Part shown: one piece after another, positions 18,864-27,924 of the stretch
Position numbering within the stretch: the stretch's first letter is position 1
How the letters are laid out: each line of letters opens with the position of its first letter
Assembly (NCBI GenBank): GCA_027604005.1
Contig: JADGJT010000264.1
Location: 5,692-33,615, forward strand
Origin: Dinochytrium kinnereticum
Taxonomy: Eukaryota; Chytridiomycota; Chytridiomycetes; Chytridiales; Chytridiaceae
Direction: 5' to 3'
DNA length: 27,924 nt
The notes under the pieces: generated by a model
What the model saw: only the letters and a program-made list of their open reading frames with translations
The model's database searches: none
Told to the model about the DNA's origin: nothing
Position numbers and translations under genes: made by a program

Positions 18864-21051
18864 ATGTTGAGGCAGCAGCAGAACAGACCTCCCGACCGTC
18901 GCGCACCGTCCAACATCTCGGTCTTCACAACCCTTTCCCATGCGTTGGGATTATCAACCGTCCAGCCTTCGCATGGTGTGGAGGTGGAGATTGAACCGAC
19001 CGTCTCGTTTCGAAAACATTTCATGAAACTGTTGGGGCATCCGCCTGTTGCGCAGATACCCGTTTCCCCACATTTTTTGTTAGTGGCCGTGGTGGGATTA
19101 AGTGCTTTTGGACCAGGGCTACAACCTGTTTCGGGGGCCTGTTGGATGCTGTTCCCAGTTGTGGTGCTTTATAGGTGAGCGGGATTTTGGGTATCTGATT
19201 GTGAAGCTAATGCGAAGCCTATATAATTATTTCCTCATTCAGTCGATGCACGTCGTTGGCATGTCTTCCACTTCTTTTCGCTGCCTTGCTTCTTGGAACT
19301 TGGATTGCGTATTTTGGAATTCTTAATGACGATCGCCCGACGCTCCTAACATCCCTCGCCTCCCTCTCCCTCTCCCTCAACTCCGTATGGATCTTCTTTC
19401 CCCCCATCATGTTGGACCGCATATCGGCCTACCTCTACCACCCAACATCCTGGTTTGCCTCTCTTTCTTTTGGATCATCCTTCGCGGGTCTTTGGACTCT
19501 TTGGAGTCGAATCTCTCTGTGGGGATCTCTTGGAGCTTATGGTGGTTTCCAGTCTCTTTCTTTGACGGGAGAATTGACGCAAGTTGTGAGCGTCATTGGG
19601 AGTGAAGGGCTTGCGAGTTTGTTTGCTTTCGGGGGACCGGTTGCTGCGGTATGGATTGAAAAGGGTTTGGTTGATATCTTCGGTGGTGTTACTGCTGACC
19701 GAGTTAGTGAGGAGCTGGAGAGTTATCGGGAGGGAGATTTGGATTGGGAAGGTCAGAGGATGGAAAGGGATGTGAGAATTGGGTATGAAGATGATGATCT
19801 TTATGGAGACACTCCGCCTTCTGGTCCAGCAAATGATGCCTCCGAGCCGCTGATGTTTCGTGAGGAAAGTGGGTATTCTCAGAGTGAAGTGATAGGTCAC
19901 GTCCCGCCATCTACTCCACCAGGATTGGGGAACCGACTGTGGACACCAACCAGAGCATTTTTGACATTTTTTTTAGTCTGCGTGCTCTATGGGGGATTGA
20001 GGGATACGCTTTTTTCGGGATATTTCTTTCAGAGGAGCTTGGCGGATGGGTTGCGGTTGGAGAGAAGGGTTACAGTTGGATGCGTTTCTGGGAGGTCTGG
20101 AGGAGATTATGACGAGGTTGTGAAGGCTACTTCGAGTCTAGCGAATCATGGAGCCAAGTTGGTTGTCTGGAGTGAAGCCTTGGCTGTTGTTCAGAGCACC
20201 AGCAAGGCTTTTGAAGACGGTGATGACGGGGGGGATGAATCGCCCGTTTCCGAGTTTGATTTATTCATTGAGTCGGTCAAGAACTTGACGGTCCGCCTCA
20301 ACATTACCCTAGGTGTCTCAGTCCTTCACAAAACCTCATCAGGCGGGCAAGAAAACCTCTTTTTGCTTTTTTCTCCGGATGGTCTTCCACTCCTCACCCA
20401 GCGTCTCTCCCATTCCTTTCCCTACCGCCAAAACTCTCCAGGAGGGTCCTCCCCACGTCAACCTCTCTCGACCGCTACCTTGCCTCTCACCGATTTTCCC
20501 CTAAAAATCGCCTCCATTATCGGTTCTGACATATTGTACCCTTCCCTCGTGGGGCAAACCTCCACCCTCGGGGTGGATATTGCTATTCTAACGGGATCAG
20601 ATTGGGGACCGACGGGGCGATACCTCTGGAGACACGGTGTGGTTAGGGGAATGGAAAATGGGGTGACTGTGCTTCGATGCGCTTTTGGCGGTCCGTCTGG
20701 GGTTGTCACGCCTTTTGGGGAGGTGCTGATGTACGCTGAGAGCGGGAAGGGTATTGATTGGGTTTTGGGAAGGGTTTTGGGAAGAGGGAGGGTTTTGAGC
20801 TGGTTTTGGAGGGGTGGATGGGTCTTTGGGTGGGGATGCCTGGGGTTTGCGGGGTGGGTCTGGGTCATGGTTCTTTCGCATAGGTTTGTGTTAAACGTCA
20901 TTTATACATATACATACATTACATATTATTTATTTTTTTTTGATTCTTATGTTGTGATCTCTAACGTTCCTGTCTGTTTATATGAATCCTTCGTTTTCTT
21001 AGGCGGATCACTGGGTTTGCGAGGCGAATTGTGGGTCTTGGTTTTTGGTAG
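18864..21051 (+). CDS. Apolipoprotein N-acyltransferase-like membrane protein with degenerate carbon-nitrogen hydrolase domain
   Basis: Three exons give 666 residues: 18864-19174, 19243-20883, 21003-21051. The N-terminal third is a chain of hydrophobic helices (FLLVAVVGLSAFGPGLQPV, LACLPLLFAALLLGTWIAYF and later ones) ending GSEGLASLFAFGG, as in bacterial Lnt. An acidic loop follows, then another helix (FLTFFLVCVLYGGL), a CN-hydrolase-like domain and a C-terminal helix (WVFGWGCLGFAGWVWVMVL). In Lnt the triad is Glu-Lys-Cys. Here Glu415 is kept (KLVVWSEALAV), the lysine region reads LLTQRLSHSFPYR without Lys, and the ICYE-type nucleophile segment reads IIGSDILYP with Gly531 in the cysteine place. 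This suggests a non-catalytic or altered role in an internal membrane. The last intron was placed by phase; without it the frame runs on to 21058 with a low-complexity tail. Confidence 0.68.
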
Positions 21052-21259
21052 TTCATAATATGGTTGTGATGGGGAATGGCTTCCTGCAAAAATAACTTTC
21101 TCAGGTGTATTTTCGGTCATACATATGTATATAAAATAATATCACTAATCACATTGTAAGAAAAGTCCTGATAACAAGAAATATTTATCTTGAAGAAAAA
21201 AGGGTGAAAAGCATATGCTATCCAACCGAAACTAAAGAACGAAAATAGGAGTCGCGGTG

Positions 21260-23727
21260 TTAAACGCTCATCAATGCCATCCCAACAAAAAGAGAAAACA
21301 TTCCTCCACAAATGACCGAGGACCCAAGCCCAGAAGATGCTCCAGAGTTAGTATTTCCACCAATGGCAGTGGTGCCAGTGGTGCTACCGCCAGTCCCAGC
21401 CGTAGGACTGGGCCCAGTGGAAGCCGAAGGAGTACTGGCAGGAAGGGCATCTGGGAGTGAAGGAACATCTCGGCCAGACATTTTTGCAGCAACGTAATTC
21501 CAAATGGAGGCCTTGACGTAAGGCATGGCAACATCCACATGCTCATCCGAAGGTTGAGGAATCCATTGCAAAGGGTACTGCTTCTCGTTCCTGGCGGCCG
21601 GAATGATGGACTCAGTAACAGGGATAAATCCAAAGATACTCTGATCGAAGGCTCGGGGAAGTACTTCACGATCTTTCGTATTCAAAGCTCTGTTGGTCCT
21701 GAGCTCAACTATGGTGTCAAAGAGCATAGTGTCACGGTTTTCACCAGAGGTCGGAGTGTAAGGCTTGCGAGACATCCCGCCGTACGTGAAAGTCTTAACC
21801 TTGTAAGCGTCGCGGATGGATCGGACCATCAACCCACATGCACCCATGCATGTCCCATCACTAACAATACCAATATCCTCGGGAGCCCAGCGCTCCTTCA
21901 AAGGTTCCATCGACTCTAAGTCCCTAGACCAAGTACCTTTAGGGTCCCGGCAGTAATAGAAGGGCCTGGAGAATTCAGAGTTACCACTGCCACGGTCTTC
22001 AGTCTCGGTCTTCTCGATGAAGCTCGTGGTATTTGTGATCACTCTAAAGGAGGTTCTGGTCTTGGTGCTAACTCCCTCGCTTTCAAAACTGAGAAAGTCG
22101 GTCTTTATCAGTGATTGAATGATAGGTGTCATCCGCAACTGCTCGGCGACCGCAGTAGTGTTTCCAAGAAGGTGCTGTGTGTATAGAGTTAGCCAGAAGA
22201 AACAGCGTTTGAAAGAAAACAAAGTTAAGGTGAGTGTAGCAACCAAAATCAATCAAGGGGAACAAACACAAACCTGAGCCAGAACGTCCCCAAGGCAAAA
22301 GTTCCCGTCTTGATTCCCGGTAACATCAATGACCAATTTCTTGGCTCCCTTCTCACGCAGGTTATTCAGACTGGTGGCAACGGACCTGAGCCAGGGGCCC
22401 CATGAAGTGTAGCTGACAGATAAACTGTTGAGGACCCAGACTCCAGTGATGCCATCCTCCAGCATGTAGATTCCGTACCCGGTTTCATTTGCCAAAGGAG
22501 CCCCCAAATCAAAGGGTCCACGGGTTGATGGAGCCGCAGCACGATACATACCGAGAGAACGGTCATGGCTGGCCTTTTGGGCCTTTTGAGAATGACCCCC
22601 GCTTTGATGATGAGAGCCAGAAAATTCGGGCCTGGTAAGAGAGAAACCTTTGGCAAACCTCCCATCTCTGCCATCCATATCACGACGAGTCCTGGATGAT
22701 GACTTTGGGAGATTGCAGTGAAGGTCCTCGTACGATTTCTTGTCGTTGAACCTGACCTTAGTCCTGGGCCCCGTGAAGTCGTAGATAGCAACCCATGGAA
22801 CAGTGACTGTCACCTCTGAGCCGCCGTTGGGTGGTGCGAGAACATACGTGCGATTAGGCGAAGCACTGTGACCGAGGAAGTCGGTGACATAGAACTTCCC
22901 AGGAGCCCCTGCAAATTTCCCTTGGTAATAAGTGCCATGGCGGTAGAGGACAGAGTTGAATCTGGCTTCGGGATTCTTCGAAACGCCGGAGAATGCGTCG
23001 GCAAAGTCCTGGACTGCTTTCTATATTATGAGAAGCAAAGTGAGAAAAAAAACAAACACACCACACAATCGTTGAATGAAAAGGAGAATGAGAAAGCAGA
23101 GTAACATACCACCGCTTCTACGCCATCAATGGTTTTGACGGTGTAATTCACGTAGGCAGGAGGTGCCGCTCCACTGAGATCCGCCCAAAACGGCACCTCA
23201 TAGTTTCGGATGTTAACGGTATCCACGAGCTTGATGTGAACGGATTCCTTTGTATAAATAGGAGCCATGTGCCAAGGCTGCACGAAAGTGTATCGCATGG
23301 TGCATGAAGGTATGTACCTCACCCCGGGATCGTTCAGGGCGAGCAAGACACGATTGATCCTGCTGTATAACTGAAACCTCGTTTTAGACGGTTCCTTCTC
23401 AATATTGTCCAGCTCTGCCTCAATATCGAGTTTGCTGGAGTATAGGCCCTGTGCGCTGTTCTTGCTGATGTCTGCGAATGGGTATCTGGATCATTGTGGT
23501 AAGTTATCACCATACCAGTCGTTGGGATGCACTCACGCTTGCATGAACTTTTTGATGGTTTCGATATGCTTGAGCTCAGCTGATCTCTCGTCAACAAAGG
23601 AGTCATAGCAGGCATAGACCTGCGCCAGGTTGGGAACGTCGACGTTGGAGAGGTCCGTGCAGGGGTCGGCAGCGGACTGCGCAGAGGCGAGGAGGGGCAG
23701 CAGGAGCAACGTTGCGGAGAGCAGCAT
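21260..23727 (-). CDS. Secreted/GPI-type S41 peptidase-like protein, paralogue A
   Basis: Four exons give 742 residues: 23727-23537, 23485-23110, 23020-22274, 22174-21260. It has a signal peptide (MLLSATLLLLPLLASAQ), then a cysteine-containing head (DPCTDLSNVDVPNLAQVYAC). Next comes a domain with PWHMAPIY and PPAYVNYTVKTIDGVEAV, and the S41 core with KKLVIDVTGNQDGNFCLGD and IGIVSDGTCMGACGLMVRSI. The end is a Ser/Thr/Gly-rich stalk and a hydrophobic C-terminus (GMFSLFVGMALMSV), a GPI-anchor-like signal. Fungal S41 (CPAF/ustP-like) proteases usually have Ser within the C-x-S-x-C turn; here the turn is CMGAC, with Gly549 in that place, so activity is doubtful. Family members are extracellular proteases of uncertain substrate. 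Intron positions 1-3 match paralogue B exactly. Confidence 0.85.
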
Positions 23728-24412
23728 CTTGGGCGATGGGGTGAGAGGAAGATGTTTGCGTGTGTCGTCGTCGATGGGGGGGAAAAGGGGAAAGTTGTCG
23801 CGGTTTAAAAGTGATTCTGGCGGTTCGAAGTTGGCCAGCCGCTGGGATTCAAGTGCAACTGCCTGTTATGGAAATTTCATTTTTTCGAACCGAGTCCAGC
23901 CTCACTTGCCCGTCGTCGCGTGCAGTGTGCTGCCCTGCCGGCCTTCTGAGTGAGGAAAGTGGCGGCGCTGCTGCCATCGAGCTGGTTGAACAGCCGCCGG
24001 CAACGGCCCTGTGGGTTGCTGGCCGCGGCCGTGACTCCCATCATCCACAACCACCACTGGAGTGTCAATGAAGTCTACTTCTTGGGCCTTCCTTCCGCCT
24101 ATGAATGTATCTTCCGCAAATTACTTGAACGGTGAGGTACAACTTCATTATCCGGCGGCCATTATATTTTAGAAAAAAAAGCTGCGGCTTAAAATCACTT
24201 TATTTTTTGTTTTAAGGGTAAAGTCAATCAAAGAACGTTTGTCGGCAACTAAACATGAATTCTCAATGGCATTGATTTGATGCTGTATTTACTATGTTAG
24301 GTGCAGGGATTGTGAAATGCAGGGATAGGAGTTTTTGCTTCATGAAAGAGATGGAGGAAACCTTGAAGACAAACAAAGAATATCCAATAAAGTCTTAAAT
24401 AATAAATGAATC
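23728..24412. other. Intergenic region between the two S41-like paralogues
   Basis: This gap of 685 bases holds the promoter of paralogue A (right after 23728) and the 3' flank of paralogue B. Open frames over 23760-24135 lack homology signals, start context or splice structure and are not called. The part from 24140 to 24412 is AT-rich. Confidence 0.6.
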
Positions 24413-26851
24413 TTAAACAAGAAGCATCGCAAGTGAAGCCAAAATTGTGGCAATGCCTACAATCTGTCCCATGGCACTCCCAGCAACACCAGAGTTTTTC
24501 CCAAGCACGATGGTATCGGTGCCAAGGTCTTTACGAGGAAGGTAATTCACTCCAGTCGTAGCGGTTGCAGTTGCAGTTATTGTTATAGAAGTGGTCGGCA
24601 CTGTAGGAGAGAGCCTTGTCGCCACCGCAATCCACAGCGCAGCTTTATCAAAAGGCTCACTAACATCCACATACTCATCAGAAGGCTGAGGAATCCACTC
24701 AGAAGGGTACCGCGTCTCGTTCTCCCCCGAAGGAATAAGCGACTGAGTAACAAGCATGTATCCCGACACTGGGACAGAGAATCCCTTAGGAATAGAGTCG
24801 CGATCCTTCTTGCTTAGACCCTTGCTGCTCCTTAGCTTTGCAATGTCGTCAAAGGTCATTATCGTACCACCTTCACCCGACGTAGGAGTGTAAGGCTTTA
24901 GAGAAGATCCTCCGTAGGTGAACACCTTAACCTTGTGAGCATCCCGAATGGATCGCACCATTAAACCACAAGCGCCACGGCAACCTCCATCGCTAACAAT
25001 AGCTATATCTTCAGCCTCCCATCTTTGCCTCAACGGTTCCACCGAATGAAAAACCTCTGACTCCAATGATTTCCTCTCTTGGCAGTAATAAAAAGGCTCG
25101 GAGAAACCCCAGGCTCCGCCGCCGCGATCTTGTTTAAAGGAGTTCTTGATCACATTGTTTGATTTGGAGACGATATTGAACCTGGAGTTTGAGGTTTTTG
25201 TGGAGATCTTTTTGCTGCCGAAACCTAGGAAGTCGGCTTTCATCAGAGTTTGGATGAGGGGCGTAAGGCGGACTTGGTCGGCTACCGCCGTGATGTTACC
25301 AAGGAGGTACTTTTTTTTGTTGTAAAACATATCAATTGAAAGTTAGTTGGAACGAGAGAACAAATGAACTTGTATCATCAGAATAGAAAAAATAAAGAAG
25401 ATACAAACCTGAGCCAACCCATATCCAACACAAGAATCTCCATCCTGATTACCACTTAGATCAATCACAAGCTTTTTTGCCCCCCTCTCTCGTAACTCAT
25501 TCAACCCATCAGAAACAACTTCAGCCCGTTTTGTTAAAAGTTTCTCACTTTTAGAATTTAGGTTAGGCAAGACCCAAACTCCAGTGAGACCATCCTCCAA
25601 CATATAAAAGGCGCTATTTTTATCCTTTGCCACAGGAGCCTCAAGATCAAGCAGTCCAGGAGTCACTGCACCATTCTCCCTTCCCTGAAGCAAATCTTCT
25701 TTGAAGGCAGATATCCAGCTATCATCTTCATTCAAAGGTAAATCCAGATCGGGTAACTCCATAGAATTGTCTTCAGCGGCCCAGATACTCGCCCAGTCGT
25801 TGATCTCGCGGCGATTCTTTGAAGACCTTTTCTTTTCAATTTTGCAATGGCGATCCTCATAGGACTTCTTGCTATTGAAAGGAACCTTTTCTCTCGGCTT
25901 TTCGATGCTGTAGATTGCAGCCCAAGGAACAGAAATAGTGACGTCCGCACCGCCGTTTGGAGGGGTGAGAACATACGTGCGATTTGGTGAAATGCTGTGG
26001 CCAAGGAAGTTGGTAAAGTAGAATTGGCCGACAGAATCCTTGAACTTTCCATCATCGTATTTGCGGCTGTAGAGAACAGAATTGAATCGGGCATCGGGGC
26101 TCTTGGAGAATCCAGAGAGTGTATCCGCAAATTCCTGAACCGATTTCTGTAAAGGAGGTAAGAGGAAACCCCAGAGAGCATTTAAATGGACCGATAGGGA
26201 TTTCAAAGGAAGGGAAATAGATGTTTACGTACCACGGCATCAACGTCGTCAATGGACTTAACTGTATAGTTGATGTAGGAAGCAGGTGCTACCCCACCAA
26301 GGTCACCCCAAAAGGGCACGGCGTAATCCTTGATGGAAACGGTGTCCACAAGTTTAATTTGCACTGACCCATTTGAAGAGACAGCAGCCATATGCCAAGG
26401 CTGAAAGAATTTATACTGAGCGGTGCATCGCGGAACTAATCGAACACCAGGATCGTTGAGCGCCAGCAAGACACGACTAATCTTGCTATATAGTTGGAAT
26501 CTGGTATTGGATGGTTCCTTCTCAATTGTATCCAGCTCTCCAATCACGTCAAACTTGCTGGGGAATAAACCTTCGGGACTGTTCATGTTGATATCCGTGT
26601 ATGGGTATCTAAAATAGCCATTAGTAAAGGGGCATACTGGTATCTTTAAGCAATACTCACACTTCCATGAACTGCTTGATGGTCCTCACATGTGCGACTT
26701 GAGTCTCTGTTGGGTCCGTGAAAGAGTCATAGCAAGAGTAAACTTCGGCAAGGGTGGGCACTTTGATATTGGAGAGGTCCTTGCACGGATCATTTGATGT
26801 CTGCGCAGAGGCGAAAAGCGGGAACAGGAGCAATGTCGTTGGAAGCAGCAT
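24413..26851 (-). CDS. Secreted/GPI-type S41 peptidase-like protein, paralogue B
   Basis: Four exons give 733 residues: 26851-26661, 26608-26233, 26146-25409, 25309-24413. Exons 1 and 2 have exactly the same lengths as in paralogue A (191 and 376 nt), and all three introns sit at the same places. It has a signal peptide (MLLPTTLLLFPLFASAQ), the head DPCKDLSNIKVPTLAEVYSC, PWHMAAVSSNGSVQIKLVDT, KKLVIDLSGNQDGDSCVGYG, and IAIVSDGGCRGACGLMVRSI with Gly547 where active relatives have Ser. It ends in a Thr-rich stalk (VPTTSITITATATATTG) and a hydrophobic tail (GIATILASLAMLLV) suited to a GPI anchor. The start is the first ATG in frame, aligned with paralogue A. It probably arose by tandem duplication and has since diverged most in the middle insert and stalk. 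Confidence 0.85.
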
Positions 26852-27924
26852 ATGGTCAGTGGTTAAGCGACGACGCAAAAAGGGGATTGATTGCTGCTTC
26901 GGCAGGATCGTTTATCAATGAGAAAGGAGGAAGCGAGGGAGCCTCAGCTTTATCAAAGGGCTTTGGTAGAGGATGGCTGACATTGGATGGGTCTTTGTTT
27001 GGAAGCTGCCTTCTCAGGCACTTGTCAGCATTTGAGCCATTTGGGTTTCGCAAACAAACTCAGTGGCTGGGCACCTGGCTGCCTCGATGGGCAACAATGG
27101 TCTGTTCAAAAGTTGATCGCTCATCATGGTGTCCATGGCACTGCAAGAAGCTCACCCTCTCACCATACTCTCTCTTCTCAAAACAAATCACTTTGCCCAA
27201 TGTCCAATGAGCCGATGAGATGGTAAAATAATTTTTTCGTTCGTCGGCAATACCTAGTGCCTTTTACTTGACTTTAAACTCCCAAAACCCTGTCAAGTTC
27301 TACTTAGCTAGACCTCAGCGATTGCGAGTGTGCCGTCATGCCTCAGCTCTGTTAATTGATGGTATCTTTATTTATGCAGGCAAGAGCACGCTTCTCTTCA
27401 GTCTTTAAAGTGATAGTCCTATAAATTTCACTAACTTATGAGTATATATTCAAACCAGACAATACTCATCTCTCGCCTCAACTCACCAATATGAATTTGT
27501 TGTGATAACAGAGATTTATTTTAGGGATTGTGAGGAGGGGTGCGAAGAGCAATGCAGTGATGGTTGAACTGTTGAACTGGTGTTCTGTGGAGTTGTTAGT
27601 TTGATTATTGTCGTTCTTATTACTGCCTTATTTCGCAGGGGGTGATGTATGGGAAGCCGATCGTCGGCCCATACTGGAGGAAGACGGGGTATAAGAGATA
27701 GTAGGGTGACACAGAATGTTTCCTACTTTGTTGTTTGGAAACATTTAGGCATGCATGCAAAGCAAGTCGAGTGTCAAACCTCGAGAACAGGCTGTTATCT
27801 TAATACACTTTGTTGTTTCGAAACATTAAGATTAAGAGTCTTGAGCTCTTGAGCTCATCCTTTGATTCACCTGTTTGGCCCGGCTCCGACCATCTCTACA
27901 CTGTCCCGTCAATTGATTGAGCTG
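26852..27924. other. Gene-free right flank
   Basis: This is 1,073 bases with no supported gene. The first 300 bases would contain the promoter of S41 paralogue B. The + strand frame at 26794-27210 overlaps that gene's first exon antisense and shows no family motif. A short direct repeat lies near the right end. The beginning of a further gene beyond the window cannot be excluded. Confidence 0.6.
27725..27827 (+). repeat. Short direct repeat pair
   Basis: Two 21-nt copies (27725-27745 and 27807-27827) read ACTTTGTTGTTT, then G or C, then GAAACATT, differing at one base, 82 bases apart. No mobile element hallmark surrounds them. Confidence 0.7.

Noticed and set aside
20884..21058. C-terminal tail of the Lnt-like open frame read through the AT-rich stretch
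   Set aside because: A GT-AG intron (20884-21002) removes the Tyr/Phe-rich low-complexity part and ends the protein with a basic tail after the last membrane helix. RNA data would decide.
23760..24135. Overlapping + strand frames between the S41 paralogues
   Set aside because: No motif, no splice logic, and they start within the promoter area of paralogue A.
26794..27210. 138-residue + strand open frame at the right flank
   Set aside because: It overlaps the first exon and signal peptide of S41 paralogue B antisense and contains no recognised motif.

Overview
This is a gene-dense, intron-rich eukaryotic window, best explained as nuclear DNA of an early-diverging (zoosporic, chytrid-like) fungus. 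The assignment is inference. It rests on short GT-AG introns (mostly 40-100 bases), fungal-type UDP-GlcNAc synthesis (GNA1), ATP11, a Yih1/IMPACT protein, tandem secreted S41-like proteins with GPI-type tails, and a PBZ-finger DNA ligase. CTG reads as leucine throughout. No RNA gene, CRISPR array, transposon or origin was recognised.

Layout. 30-819 (+): 3' end of a Rieske-type oxygenase (pheophorbide a oxygenase-like). 1365-2964 (-): zinc alcohol dehydrogenase, divergent from a TauD-like 2-oxoglutarate dioxygenase at 3043-4460 (+). 4741-6427 (+): ATP-dependent DNA ligase with an N-terminal PBZ zinc finger. 6644-7314 (+): HIT protein. 7503-8032 (-): Yippee. 8154-9234 (-): ATP11, head to head with a mitochondrial PP2C at 9274-11019 (+). 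11202-12551 (-): TVP38/TMEM64 (VTT) membrane protein, head to head with GNA1 at 12708-13637 (+). 13727-14782 (+): ESCRT-III Vps60/CHMP5. 15032-15994 (-): IMPACT/Yih1. 16271-17413 (-): disordered lysine/serine-repeat protein with a coiled-coil tail. 17595-18817 (-): guanylate kinase with a membrane or mitochondrial N-terminal extension, head to head with an apolipoprotein N-acyltransferase-like protein at 18864-21051 (+). 21260-23727 and 24413-26851 (-): two tandem S41-peptidase-like secreted proteins. 26852-27924: no gene seen.

Most of the window is housekeeping. Three genes are linked to mitochondria (ATP11, the PP2C, possibly guanylate kinase) and two or three to the endomembrane system (TVP38, Vps60, possibly the Lnt-like protein). 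The left end groups three oxidoreductases (Rieske, alcohol dehydrogenase, dioxygenase) that could act in one catabolic route, but nothing proves it. Four gene pairs are divergent with only about 40-160 bases between start codons, so they probably share promoters.

Exons were joined by hand from GT/AG sites, reading phase and family motifs. For every complete gene except Yippee the exon lengths sum to a multiple of three. The most unusual items are the PBZ-ligase architecture, the Lnt-like protein whose catalytic cysteine and lysine positions look substituted, two S41 paralogues that both seem to lack the nucleophilic serine, a membrane-anchored guanylate kinase, and very small exons (6 nt, 11 nt, and an exon coding only ATG).
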